Positions 26,704 through 35,135 of a stretch of DNA of 64,000 bases are shown piece by piece. The notes under the pieces are model-generated. The model was not told the DNA's origin, made no database searches, and saw only the letters and a program-made list of their open reading frames with translations. Source of the stretch: Rhodospirillaceae bacterium (GTDB lineage: Bacteria > Pseudomonadota > Alphaproteobacteria > Rhodospirillales > Rhodospirillaceae). The stretch covers positions 1-64,000 of the forward strand of contig SHWP01000003.1 in the NCBI GenBank assembly GCA_009693785.1. Reading direction: 5' to 3'. Both the position numbers and the translations under genes were made by a program. Each line of letters starts with the position of its first letter. Position 1 is the first letter of the stretch.

Positions 26704-26722
26704 TTATGTACCCTGTACATAA
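26704..26722. promoter_or_regulatory. Operator-like palindrome 2, upstream of the MOSC gene
   Basis: TTATGTACCCTGTACATAA is a perfect palindrome with 8-bp arms around CCT. It lies between the yciI stop codon and an AT-rich stretch (26673-26703) that contains a TATATAAAT-like sequence on the minus strand. Its centre is 53 bases from the centre of palindrome 1, close to five helical turns, so both could be bound on the same DNA face. Confidence 0.65.
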
Positions 26723-26725
26723 TAA

Positions 26726-27007
26726 TTAGGCGGGGAGGACTTTGCGGGTGGGCTGCACGATCACCCGCTCGAACAGTCCGGCTTTTTCGTAAGGATCTTG
26801 TTTTTGGAAGGCCCGAGCCGCCTCAAGCGACTCGAACTCGCAGATGTAGAGCGTGCCGATCATGGTGGTGGCGTCGTCGGCGAGAATCGGGCCCACAAAA
26901 AACAAATCGGGCTTGGTGATATTGAGCCATTCGATGTGCGAGGGCCGCGTTTTCATGCGCAGCTCCACATGGCCCGGCTTGTCGAGACAGATCATGGTGA
27001 TGAGCAT
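26726..27007 (-). CDS. yciI: YciI family protein (YCII-related domain)
   Basis: The product is 93 residues from the ATG at 27007 (MLITMICLDKPGHVELR). An ATG two codons earlier (27013) is also possible, but AAAGGA is better spaced from 27007. The YCII fold is seen from CLDKPGH, RPSHIEWL with the conserved His, and FESLEAARAFQKQDPYEKAGLF with the Asp. These ferredoxin-like small proteins are mostly uncharacterised; some relatives are dehydrochlorinases or lactone-forming enzymes. In alphaproteobacteria yciI commonly follows gpsA downstream of tsaD; here a propeller gene and manC separate it from gpsA. Confidence 0.9.
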   Translation of the reverse strand: MLITMICLDKPGHVELRMKTRPSHIEWLNITKPDLFFVGPILADDATTMIGTLYICEFESLEAARAFQKQDPYEKAGLFERVIVQPTRKVLPA

Positions 27008-27013
27008 TGGCAT

Positions 27014-27961
27014 TTATCCTTTGAACTGCGCCAAGCCCGCAATGCGTTTGGGCCCGACATTGATTTTAGCGCTGACCGCGCCGTCGTTCAGCGACACCTT
27101 GACCACATCGCCGGTGAACCAGTTGCCCGCGTAAGCCACATTAGAATCAAACGAGGCCGCGACAATGGCCCAGCCAAAGCCGGGCAGCGGTACCTTGGCG
27201 ATTTCGCTGCCGTCTTCGCCCAGTACTTCGAGGCGATTGCCCAAGGGCAACAACACGCGCGCGCCGCTGCACGCTACATCGAACACCATGGCGGGCGGCC
27301 CGCCTTGCGAGGGTGCGAGTACTTTCAAGTCGGGCAATTGTTTGCGCGCACTGAGGTCGTAACGCATCACGCGCAAGCCGGTTTCAGAAGTATAGATCAA
27401 TGTTTTGCCATCGCTGCCAAGCGCAGCATGGGTAATCGCCATACTGCCCGACACCCCGCCCGAGACTTCGGGGTAATGCACATGAACCGGTTTGCCTTCA
27501 GCCGTGAATTCGTAAAGCCCGCCCATGCCTACTTGATCAGGATGATCGGGTAAGTATTTGTAGCGCGTGCTCAAACCTTTGGGCTGTGCCGTACCCTTGA
27601 AATATTCGCTGAGCACATAATTACCATTGGGCAAAAACAGCACCTTGCCTACGGCGCGCTCGACCAAACGCGTGACATCTTTTTGTTTGCCCTCGCGCCC
27701 CACACGCACCACTTGCCAGGCCAGGTTATCGAAAGCCCACATGGTTTCATCAGGCGCGAATGTCAGCCCGCCCACCAAATGCGTTGTGCCCGTCACCCAC
27801 AGCACGCCTTTTTCGTTCAGGTCTGCGTCGTACTGAAGAATGCGGCCCGCGCCCGCATGATCGTCGTTGGGGTTGTTGAGCAGAGTGGCGCCCGCGAAAA
27901 CATCGCCCTTAACAAATGGCAACATGGTGGAAGCGGGTTGGTCTAAAGCCATGGCGGTCAT
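27014..27961 (-). CDS. Beta-propeller (SMP-30-like) protein, unknown function
   Basis: The product is 315 residues from the ATG at 27961, one base after the manC stop codon; the open frame continues upstream only through manC. Blade-like repeats are visible in GGLTFAPDETMWAFDN, VLFLPNGNYVLSEYF, ITHAALGSDGKTLIYTSE and FDSNVAYAGNWFTGDV. Unlike the propellers at 3.3-6.6 kb it has no signal peptide, so it is cytoplasmic as predicted here. The substrate is unknown. It sits tightly between manC and yciI on the same strand and is probably co-transcribed with them. Confidence 0.72.
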   Translation of the reverse strand: MTAMALDQPASTMLPFVKGDVFAGATLLNNPNDDHAGAGRILQYDADLNEKGVLWVTGTTHLVGGLTFAPDETMWAFDNLAWQVVRVGREGKQKDVTRLVERAVGKVLFLPNGNYVLSEYFKGTAQPKGLSTRYKYLPDHPDQVGMGGLYEFTAEGKPVHVHYPEVSGGVSGSMAITHAALGSDGKTLIYTSETGLRVMRYDLSARKQLPDLKVLAPSQGGPPAMVFDVACSGARVLLPLGNRLEVLGEDGSEIAKVPLPGFGWAIVAASFDSNVAYAGNWFTGDVVKVSLNDGAVSAKINVGPKRIAGLAQFKG

Positions 27962-27962
27962 C

Positions 27963-29519
27963 TCAGCGTCTGCGGGTAGAGCGGCGGCGCGCACTGCGGC
28001 GCTTGGCGGGCACCGCGCCAGCCTTGCGACGAATTTTGCGTTTGAGCTTGGGGGGTTTCTTTTTCGCTTTGGCTTTTGTGCCAGTGCCTTCAGGCGCACG
28101 GCCATAGGTATCTGCCAAACGCACAATGTCGTCCTCGCCCACGTAGGAGCCCGATTGCACTTCGATCATGTGCAATTCGTCCGTCCAGGGATTTGCCAAG
28201 CGGTGAACCGCGCCAGCGGGAATAAACGTGGACTCGTTCTCGCCCAATTGAAATTCTTCACCGTTGCACGTGACCCACGCCTTGCCCGTGACCACCACCC
28301 AATGCTCGGAGCGGTGCGCGTGTTTTTGCAACGACAACTGCCCGCCCGGTTTCACGCATAATCTTTTCACCTTGAAGCGCGGGCCCGCATCCATGGTTTG
28401 GAACCAGCCCCAGGGCCGGTCGGTGCGCGCGGCATTGGTGGCCTCGACGCGGTTTTGTTTTTTCAAGACCTCGACGATGGCCTTGACCTGCTGGTCATGG
28501 GACTTGTCGGCCACCAGCACCGCATCGGGTGTGACAATCACTGCAAGATTCTTCACGCCTAGCACGGCGGTGAGTTGCTTATCGCTGCGCACATAGGAGT
28601 CGGTGGATTCAAACACCAGCACATCGCCCACCAAAGCATTGCCATTGGCGTCGCGCTCAGCCTCGGCATGCAACGCCGACCATGAGCCCACATCAGACCA
28701 GCCCATATCGACGGGCACCACGGCAGCCTTTTCCGTGCGCTCCATCACGCCGTAATCGATGGATTGGCTGGGCACCTTGGCGAATGCGTCGGGATCAAGG
28801 CGGAAGAAAAACAAATCGTTTTTGCCCTTGTCGAGCGCTGCCTGGCAGCCGGGCCCAATCGCCGGTTCGAACTTTGCGAGTTCTTCCAAGTAGCGCTGGG
28901 CCGAGAACAGAAAAATTCCCGCGTTCCACGAAAAGGCGGGGTCTGTGATGTATTCAGCCGCCGTTTCTGCGTTGGGTTTTTCGACAAAGCGGGCAAGTGC
29001 GAACACGTCCATGCCCGGCAACGGCGCCCCGCGATTGAGATATCCATAAGCGGTCGAGGCGTGCGTGGGTTTGACGCCAAACGTGACTAAGTGCCCGGCG
29101 CGCGCGACAGGCAACGCGGCGCTGACAGCAGCACGAAAGGCCTGGGGTTTGCGGATGATGTGATCAGACGGCATCACCAGCATCAATGCCTCGGGTTCAT
29201 CAGCCAGCAGCAACGCCGCCACGGCGATGGCCGGGGCTGTGTTGCGGCCCACGGGTTCGATGACGATGGCTTTAGGTTCGACGCCCACCTTGCGCAATTG
29301 TTCGGCGACGATGAAACGCTGCGCCTCGTTGCATACCACGATGGGCGCTTCGGATTTTGGCGCATCGTTGCCCAAACGCAGCGCGGTTTCTTGCAGCAAT
29401 GTTTTATCGGTGACCAGGGCTTGGAGTTGTTTGGGAAAATCTTCGCGCGACAAGGGCCACAACCGCGAGCCTGCGCCGCCAGATAATATCACCGGGTAAA
29501 GCTTGGTCTTTTCAGCCAC
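27963..29519 (-). CDS. manC: Mannose-1-phosphate guanylyltransferase / mannose-6-phosphate isomerase (type II)
   Basis: The product is 518 residues. The N-terminal nucleotidyltransferase domain has VILSGGAGSRLWPLSRE and FPKQ; the C-terminal cupin-type isomerase domain has RPWGWFQTMDAG, LSLQKHAHRSEHWVVVTG and the closing VQSGSYVGEDDIVRLAD. It makes GDP-mannose for exopolysaccharide or LPS. Normal ManC ends near YGR. Here about 40 further residues follow (about 27966-28085), almost all Lys, Arg, Pro and Ala, ending in RRSARRRSTRRR. The tail is in frame and not a frameshift artefact as far as can be seen. It could bind polyanions. Downstream of gpsA by 45 bases. Confidence 0.94.
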   Translation of the reverse strand: MAEKTKLYPVILSGGAGSRLWPLSREDFPKQLQALVTDKTLLQETALRLGNDAPKSEAPIVVCNEAQRFIVAEQLRKVGVEPKAIVIEPVGRNTAPAIAVAALLLADEPEALMLVMPSDHIIRKPQAFRAAVSAALPVARAGHLVTFGVKPTHASTAYGYLNRGAPLPGMDVFALARFVEKPNAETAAEYITDPAFSWNAGIFLFSAQRYLEELAKFEPAIGPGCQAALDKGKNDLFFFRLDPDAFAKVPSQSIDYGVMERTEKAAVVPVDMGWSDVGSWSALHAEAERDANGNALVGDVLVFESTDSYVRSDKQLTAVLGVKNLAVIVTPDAVLVADKSHDQQVKAIVEVLKKQNRVEATNAARTDRPWGWFQTMDAGPRFKVKRLCVKPGGQLSLQKHAHRSEHWVVVTGKAWVTCNGEEFQLGENESTFIPAGAVHRLANPWTDELHMIEVQSGSYVGEDDIVRLADTYGRAPEGTGTKAKAKKKPPKLKRKIRRKAGAVPAKRRSARRRSTRRR

Positions 29520-29564
29520 GCGCGAACGCCTTTGTTTGATTTGGCGGTGATAACCTATCGCGTC

Positions 29565-30572
29565 TTAGCGGTCGAGTTCATCGCGCAAGGGCCGCTCCAT
29601 CAGCCCGCGCAGTTCTGCATCGATGGCGGCGTTGTGCGTGAGGATCCGGTCCATGGCAGTGCAGATCGGCATTTCAATGCCCTTTTGGCCCGCGAGCTTA
29701 ACTACGGCGGCGGCAGTGGTCACGCCTTCGGTGACGGCGCGACGTGCCCCCAAAATTTGGTCGAGCGTTTGGCCTTGGCCCAAGGCCACGCCCAGCGAGT
29801 AATTGCGCGACTGCATGGAGGTGGCCGTGAGCACCAGATCGCCCAAGCCCGCCAGTCCCATCAGCGTCTCGGCGCGCCCGCCACAAGCCACCGCCAAGCG
29901 CACGATCTCGGCCAGACCCCTGGTTAGAAGGGCTGCGCGCGCATTGGCGCCAAGGCCCTTGCCATCGGAAATTCCGCAGCCAATGGCCAGCACATTCTTG
30001 GCCGCGCCACCCACTTCGACGCCCACGGGATCGGCCGAGACGTAAGGCCGGAAGGTTTTGGTTTTAAGTGCCTCAGCGATGGACCGGCCAAGCTCGGCAT
30101 GGGTGGTGGCAAGCGTGACGGCCGTGGGCAAACCCATGGCGACATCCTTGGCGAAAGTGGGGCCTGAGAGAATCAACGCCTGATGCCCGGGCAAGGTTTC
30201 TTCGACAATGGCGGTCATAAGCGCACAAGTGCCCACCTCGATGCCCTTGGCGCAGATCACCACCGGCACTTTGGCGGGCAGGTGGGCCTTGATGGCCACA
30301 CAGGTGGCACGCAGATGCTGAGCTGGGGGCACCAACAAAATCGCATCGGCTCGGCAGGCCTGGGCTAGATCGGCGGTGGCGACAATGGGCGGGTCGAGCG
30401 CCACGTCAGGCAGAAACAAGCTGTTTCGATTCTCACGTGCGATCGAGGCCACTACTTCGTGCTCGCGCGCCCACAGCACCACATCGCGGCCCGCGCGCTT
30501 GGCCGTGAGCGCCAAGGCCGTACCCCAGGCCCCCGCCCCAATCACGCCGATCCGCTGATACTTGTGATTCAT
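29565..30572 (-). CDS. gpsA: NAD(P)-dependent glycerol-3-phosphate dehydrogenase
   Basis: The product is 335 residues from the ATG at 30572. It reduces dihydroxyacetone phosphate to sn-glycerol 3-phosphate for phospholipid synthesis. IGVIGAGAWGTALAL is the NAD(P) loop, VICAKGIE and LSGPTFAKDVA are conserved, and AAKNVLAIGCGISDGKGLG contains the catalytic lysine. The helix after ARAALLTRGLAEIVRLA is typical. In alphaproteobacteria gpsA usually follows tsaD directly; here an epimerase on the opposite strand lies between them. Confidence 0.96.
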   Translation of the reverse strand: MNHKYQRIGVIGAGAWGTALALTAKRAGRDVVLWAREHEVVASIARENRNSLFLPDVALDPPIVATADLAQACRADAILLVPPAQHLRATCVAIKAHLPAKVPVVICAKGIEVGTCALMTAIVEETLPGHQALILSGPTFAKDVAMGLPTAVTLATTHAELGRSIAEALKTKTFRPYVSADPVGVEVGGAAKNVLAIGCGISDGKGLGANARAALLTRGLAEIVRLAVACGGRAETLMGLAGLGDLVLTATSMQSRNYSLGVALGQGQTLDQILGARRAVTEGVTTAAAVVKLAGQKGIEMPICTAMDRILTHNAAIDAELRGLMERPLRDELDR

Positions 30573-30667
30573 TTGATTTAGGTCTGAACCGCCGGGCACG
30601 AAGAGTTTTAGAGTATATATAAGTCTATTGGTGGCACTGTAAGGTCCCGGAGATCAATACTGACGCC

Positions 30668-31693
30668 ATGAGCGCAAAGAACAAGAAAATCTTAGTCACG
30701 GGGGCGGCGGGCTTTATCGGCGCGGCCGTGGCCGAACGATTGCTAGCTGCAGGCCATGTCGTTTCGGCCATCGATAATTTTAATTCCTATTACGATGTAG
30801 CGCTGAAAGAGGCGCGTTGGGCAAGGCTTGCGGCACACACGAATTTTCGCGGCACACGCGTGGACTTAGCCGACAAGCCCCTCACCTTCGCTGCTTTCGA
30901 CAACGCCGAACCGACCCATGTGATCCATTTGGCCGCGCAAGCGGGTGTGCGTTACGGCATGGAAAATCCGCAAGCCTATGTGGATAGCAACCTGACCGGG
31001 TTCATGAATGTGCTGGAGGCCGCCCGTGCGCACCAGGTGGCGCATTTGGTGTTCGCCTCAAGCAGTTCGGTCTATGGCGCCAACCGCACCACGCCTTTTG
31101 CCGAAAACCACAGCGCCGATCATCCCATCAGCCTTTATGCCGCCACCAAGCGGGCCAACGAGCTGCTGGCGCATACCTATGCGCACCTGTTCAAGATTCC
31201 ATGCACGGGCTTGCGCTTCTTCACCGTCTACGGGCCGTGGGGACGCCCCGACATGGCGCCCTATAAATTCACCGCGCGTATTTTAAGCGGCCAGGCCATC
31301 GATGTGCATCACGACGGCAACATGCGCCGCGATTTCACCTACATCGATGACATTGTCGAGGGCGTGGTGCGGCTGATCGATCATATTCCCGTGCCTGACG
31401 ATGCCTGGAATGCGTTCAACCCTACGCCCGATGGCAGTGCGGTAGCGGCCTTCCGCTTGTTCAACATCGGCCGGGGCGAACCAGTAGAGCTGATGGACTT
31501 TATTCGCTTGATTGAAAAACACGCCGGCACCAAAGCCCAACTCAACCACGTGCCGATTCAGCCGGGCGAAGTGGAAGGCACATGGTGTGACGTCACAGCC
31601 CTCGAGCGCGCCGTGGGCTACCGGCCAAAAGTCTCGCTCGACGAGGGCCTGGCCAAAACCGTGGCGTGGTTCCGCGCCTATCACAAGGTTTGA
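30668..31693 (+). CDS. NAD-dependent nucleotide-sugar epimerase (UDP-glucuronate 4-epimerase type)
   Basis: The product is 341 residues. ILVTGAAGFIGAAVAERLL is the NAD loop; ASSSSVYG gives the catalytic Ser and SLYAATKRANELLAH the YxxxK pair. IDNFNSYYDVALKEARWARL and the RRDFTYIDDIVEGVVRL segment are characteristic of UDP-glucuronate 4-epimerases (LspL/CapI group), which supply UDP-galacturonate to surface polysaccharides. GalE-type or CDP-sugar activity is less likely. It is divergent from gpsA and convergent with tsaD, one base apart. With manC it hints at local polysaccharide-precursor synthesis. Confidence 0.9.
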   Translation: MSAKNKKILVTGAAGFIGAAVAERLLAAGHVVSAIDNFNSYYDVALKEARWARLAAHTNFRGTRVDLADKPLTFAAFDNAEPTHVIHLAAQAGVRYGMENPQAYVDSNLTGFMNVLEAARAHQVAHLVFASSSSVYGANRTTPFAENHSADHPISLYAATKRANELLAHTYAHLFKIPCTGLRFFTVYGPWGRPDMAPYKFTARILSGQAIDVHHDGNMRRDFTYIDDIVEGVVRLIDHIPVPDDAWNAFNPTPDGSAVAAFRLFNIGRGEPVELMDFIRLIEKHAGTKAQLNHVPIQPGEVEGTWCDVTALERAVGYRPKVSLDEGLAKTVAWFRAYHKV

Positions 31694-31694
31694 A

Positions 31695-32765
31695 CTAAGC
31701 CTTCACGCCCGCGCCAATGGCTGGTGCGGCGTGAGCGTCGAGCGGCCAGCGCGGACGCGGCTTGAAGTCGAGCGGGTCCATCAGACCCTTGCGCAAGCGC
31801 TCGATTCCCGCCCACGCAATCATGGCGGCGTTATCCGTGCACAACTTCAACGGCGGAGCGATGAAATCGAGACCCGCCGTGGCCGCGATGTCTTGCAGCC
31901 CCGCACGCAACGCTGTGTTGGCGGCAACGCCGCCCGACACGACAAGCGCACGGCCCTCGGGATATTCGTTGCGAAACCGTTCGATGGCGTTTTTCATCCG
32001 GTTGGTGACCGAAGCCACGACCGCGGCCTGAAACGAAGCGGCGATGTCGGCCACATCGCGCGCGGAGAAGGGGCCCCGTGGCAGCGCTTCGGCGGCCAAG
32101 CGCACGGCTGTTTTGAGGCCCGAGAACGAAAAATCGCAGCCGGGCTTGCCCACCATGGGGCGGGCGAACTTAAATCGCGTGGCATCGCCATCCAGTGCGG
32201 CGCGCTCGATAGCCGGGCCGCCGGGATAACCCAGGCCCAGCATTTTAGCGACCTTATCGAAACACTCGCCCGCCGCATCATCAAGCGTGGTGCCCCAGCG
32301 CCGGTAACGGCCCACATCCTCCGCCACCAAAATTTGGCAATGCCCGCCCGAAACAAGCAGCAGCAAAAACGGAAACGCCACATCGTCGGTCAACCGCGCG
32401 GTGAGCGCATGGCCTTCAAGATGGTTGACGGCCAGAAACGGAACTTTGTGAACTGCGGCAATTGATTTTGCCGTCATCACGCCCACTATAACCCCGCCGA
32501 TGAGGCCGGGCCCGCCAGTGGCCGCGACGGCGGCGAGATCGCCAAAGCCCGTGTGTGCATCGGCCATCGCCTTGCGAATCAGTCCATCAAGATGAGCAAG
32601 ATGTGCGCGCGCGGCCACCTCGGGTACGATGCCGCCAAAAGGTTTGTGCTCGGCGATTTGCGACAGTACCGCCTCGCCCAAAATGCGCTGTCCGCGCGCG
32701 CGATCGCCCGAAGCCACGGCGGCGGCGGTTTCATCGCAACTGGTTTCAATGCCTAGAACAATCAT
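31695..32765 (-). CDS. tsaD: tRNA N6-adenosine threonylcarbamoyltransferase TsaD
   Basis: The product is 356 residues from the ATG at 32765. It transfers threonylcarbamoyl to A37 of ANN-decoding tRNAs in complex with TsaB and Tsa[18 protein letters not shown] is the ASKHA start. The metal-binding histidines are in NHLEGH, about residues 115 and 119. [23 protein letters not shown] and [14 protein letters not shown] are conserved. The C-terminus has a short Pro/Ala-rich tail. tsaB is on the plus strand at 38388. The start codon is 83 bases from the presumed hemD start on the opposite strand. Confidence 0.96.
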   Translation of the reverse strand: MIVLGIETSCDETAAAVASGDRARGQRILGEAVLSQIAEHKPFGGIVPEVAARAHLAHLDGLIRKAMADAHTGFGDLAAVAATGGPGLIGGVIVGVMTAKSIAAVHKVPFLAVNHLEGHALTARLTDDVAFPFLLLLVSGGHCQILVAEDVGRYRRWGTTLDDAAGECFDKVAKMLGLGYPGGPAIERAALDGDATRFKFARPMVGKPGCDFSFSGLKTAVRLAAEALPRGPFSARDVADIAASFQAAVVASVTNRMKNAIERFRNEYPEGRALVVSGGVAANTALRAGLQDIAATAGLDFIAPPLKLCTDNAAMIAWAGIERLRKGLMDPLDFKPRPRWPLDAHAAPAIGAGVKA

Positions 32766-32848
32766 GGGCGGCGGGATTCGGCTTTTCGGCTGTCCGCGCA
32801 CGCTCTACAACACAACCTGGTTTATCAAGGGCAAAACAACGGCGCGGA

Positions 32849-34234
32849 ATACGGCTTCTCATCACACGACCGGCGGGGGATGCGCAAGCGTTGGCGGCAG
32901 CCGAACTGCGCGCGCACGGCCATGAGGTGCTGGCTTGCCCGCTGATTGCGATTGAGCCCACCGACGAGCCCAAACCCAACCTGACCGCCACGCAAGGCTT
33001 TATTGTCAGCGATGCCGATGGCGCCCGCGCGCTGGCCGAGGCGGTGGGGGTGCGCACCTTCCCGGTATTTTGCGATAGCGCCGGAACCGCAGCCGAACTG
33101 GCCAGGCTGGGATTCACCGATGCGCGCAGTGCCGATGGCGATGCCGCCAAGCTTGCTCGATTTGTCGAGCGCAGCCTGAACCCAAAACTGGGCGGCTTGG
33201 TTTATGTGTGCAGTACCAGCGCACCCATAAATTTGTCAGCCATGCTGGGCAATATGGGTTTTGCGGTACGCATGGCTGCCCTGTATGCCGTCAAGCGCAT
33301 TGATGCGATGCCGGATAATGTTCGTAGCGCACTTGAAAGCAAAGCTTTGGACGGCGGGATATTTTTTTCCGCTGACGAAGCGCGCGCCTTTGCGCACGTT
33401 GTGCAGCGCGCCAACCTTGATCACACGACATCGCGACTTCTTGCGGTTGTTGCGTCACCCGTTGTCGCCGCGCCCCTGACAGTTTTGAAATTCGCGCGCG
33501 TTGTCACCGCGCCTAAATCCGACGCGTTAACGCTGATCGGGTTTGTCGACGACAGCTTGTTGCCCCAACCCGAGCCAGAAAAGCCCGCGCCGGTGGAAGA
33601 ACCCATTGCCCCACCGCCACCTCCGCCTGTGGTTGAAGAAATTGCGCCGGAACCAAAGCCTGAGCCAATTCCCGCGCCCGTTCAAACGCCTGTACTGGCT
33701 GTGCCAGACGAACCAATTTCGCAACCACCAGAGCCGCAGCCCGAGATCGTAACCCCGCCTGAACCAACAACTCAGGCTATGGTCGATGAAGTGCGCATTG
33801 CCCGGCCAGGTTTGTTCACTGCATTGAGTGCGTTGATTGGCCGCCTTAGCGCACCCAAACCTGCGATTCAAACTGTGACGCCGCTCGAACCTGAGAGCAG
33901 CGCTGTTCCTGAGGCTGTGGCTGAACCACAGGTGGTAGTGGAAGCAGAACCAGTTGCAAGTATTGCGGAGGAACCGCCGCCCACAACCAGAATTGAAGAC
34001 CAACACGCTGAAGAACCGGTTGCGGCACCGGCCGAACCAAGTACCACCGCGCCTGAACCCATCAGTTTGGCAACCAAAATCGCAGCACTCTTTCGGCGCT
34101 CACCCACAACGCACGAAACGCTTTCTGACCCGGCACCAGAAATTCAACCCAGCAGCATTGAAACACCCATCGAGAATACGCCGACGCTTGAGCCGGAACC
34201 GGAGCCGATCATTGACGTATTGCCTGAGCCGTAA
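32849..34234 (+). CDS. hemD: Uroporphyrinogen-III synthase with Pro/Glu-rich C-terminal extension, no canonical start codon
   Basis: The first 240 or so residues match HemD: RLLITRPAGDAQALAAAEL, FIVSDADGARALAEA, PVFCDSAGTAAELARLGF, GLVYVCSTSAP and GGIFFSADEARAFAHVV. It cyclises hydroxymethylbilane to uroporphyrinogen III. No ATG, GTG or TTG is available near the domain start. The only codon at the right place is ATA at 32849 (ATACGGCTTCTCATC); the frame stays open upstream but only antisense to tsaD. After about residue 240 a Pro/Glu-rich extension of about 220 residues with two amphipathic repeats runs to TAA at 34232-34234. The normal neighbour hemC is absent. The start is therefore uncertain. 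Confidence 0.72.
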   Translation: MRLLITRPAGDAQALAAAELRAHGHEVLACPLIAIEPTDEPKPNLTATQGFIVSDADGARALAEAVGVRTFPVFCDSAGTAAELARLGFTDARSADGDAAKLARFVERSLNPKLGGLVYVCSTSAPINLSAMLGNMGFAVRMAALYAVKRIDAMPDNVRSALESKALDGGIFFSADEARAFAHVVQRANLDHTTSRLLAVVASPVVAAPLTVLKFARVVTAPKSDALTLIGFVDDSLLPQPEPEKPAPVEEPIAPPPPPPVVEEIAPEPKPEPIPAPVQTPVLAVPDEPISQPPEPQPEIVTPPEPTTQAMVDEVRIARPGLFTALSALIGRLSAPKPAIQTVTPLEPESSAVPEAVAEPQVVVEAEPVASIAEEPPPTTRIEDQHAEEPVAAPAEPSTTAPEPISLATKIAALFRRSPTTHETLSDPAPEIQPSSIETPIENTPTLEPEPEPIIDVLPEP

Positions 34235-34761
34235 CCGACCCCTGAAAGTGTGAGCCATCACTCGCGGCACTGCCGCTTGAAGTGGCCGGGGCATCGCTGC
34301 CCGCGATTGAATCGCCTCCGCCGGAACCAGAACCGGAAGCGCCCGCAGCCCTGCGGCAAAGTTTGTTCACAAAAATTTCCGGGCTATTCCAACGTAAACA
34401 AGATCAAACGATCGAACCGGTTCCTGAGCCAGAAGCTGCGCCAGCTCCGGCACAGCCCGAGGCCATTACGCCTGTTGTTGAAGTAACCCCGCCCCCCGAA
34501 GACAAACCCACAGAACAACCGGTTGTGCCTGAGGTTGCAGCTATCGTTGTGCCCGAACCGATCGTGCCCGAGCCGCAACCCGAGCCGGTTGTGGAACCTG
34601 AACCCCCCGTGGAACCAGCTATCGCGCCAGAGCCAGAGATTATTCTGAAGCCTGGCGTGCTGTTGAGCGAAGACTCTGCTGAACCGTTGCCTGAACCATC
34701 CACGGGCGGCAAACCAAGCCTATGGGCAAAAGCAAAGTCCCTTTTTGGGCGGGATAAACAA
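33809..34761 (+). repeat. Four amphipathic-helix repeats in a Pro/Glu-rich linker
   Basis: Four short segments of similar pattern are separated by Pro/Glu-rich spacers: GLFTALSALIGRLSAP (from 33809), ISLATKIAALFRRSP (from 34061), LRQSLFTKISGLFQRK (from 34351) and PSLWAKAKSLFGRDK (from 34714). The shared pattern is L-[FWA]-x-K/A-[ILA]-x-x-[LI]-[FI]-x-R. Units 1-2 are in the hemD frame and units 3-4 in the next frame, which shows that the two frames were once one reading frame. Confidence 0.65.
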
Positions 34762-35081
34762 TCTGCGCCCGATGATCGTCCTGTTGAAATAGAGCAACCC
34801 GCGAGCCCGCCCGACACTCCGCCTCAAGCAGATACACCAACGCCTGAACTGGAGTTGGAGCCTGCGATTGCCGAGCCTGTGAGCGTAACGCCGCCGCAGC
34901 CAGAGCCCGAACCACTCCAACCGCCCGCACCGGCGCCTGAGCCGCAACCACCGCCTCCGGCGCCCGAGCCTCAGGTCCCCAGCATCACGATTGAAGAGAA
35001 GAGTCCCCAAAAGGAGAGTCCCTTGGCTACAATGCCCTCTGCAGCGAACCCCGCCGCACCCGCCCAGAACGAAAGCGTACA
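34246..35081 (+). pseudogene. Displaced Pro/Glu-rich linker between hemD and mitofilin
   Basis: This open frame has no gene of its own. It continues the Pro/Glu-rich sequence that ends at 34234 and carries amphipathic units 3 and 4. Joining it to hemD needs both removal of the TAA at 34232-34234 and one extra base near 34250 (giving PTPESVEPSLAALPLE). Joining it to mitofilin needs one extra base near 35074-35080, giving ESV followed by TSLELAATNQSD. So at least three lesions interrupt what looks like a former continuous frame. A GTG at 34282 could start translation of the piece, but no clear ribosome-binding site precedes it. Confidence 0.55.
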
Positions 35082-35135
35082 TCCCTTGAACTGGCGGCGA
35101 CGAACCAGAGCGATACCCTTTCCAAGGCAACCGCA

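Noticed and set aside
33527-34006. Minus-strand frames opposite the Pro/Glu-rich linker, some with odd Trp/Phe-rich composition
   Set aside because: They are the complement of repetitive Pro/Glu codons; the plus strand continues the HemD frame with repeat structure.
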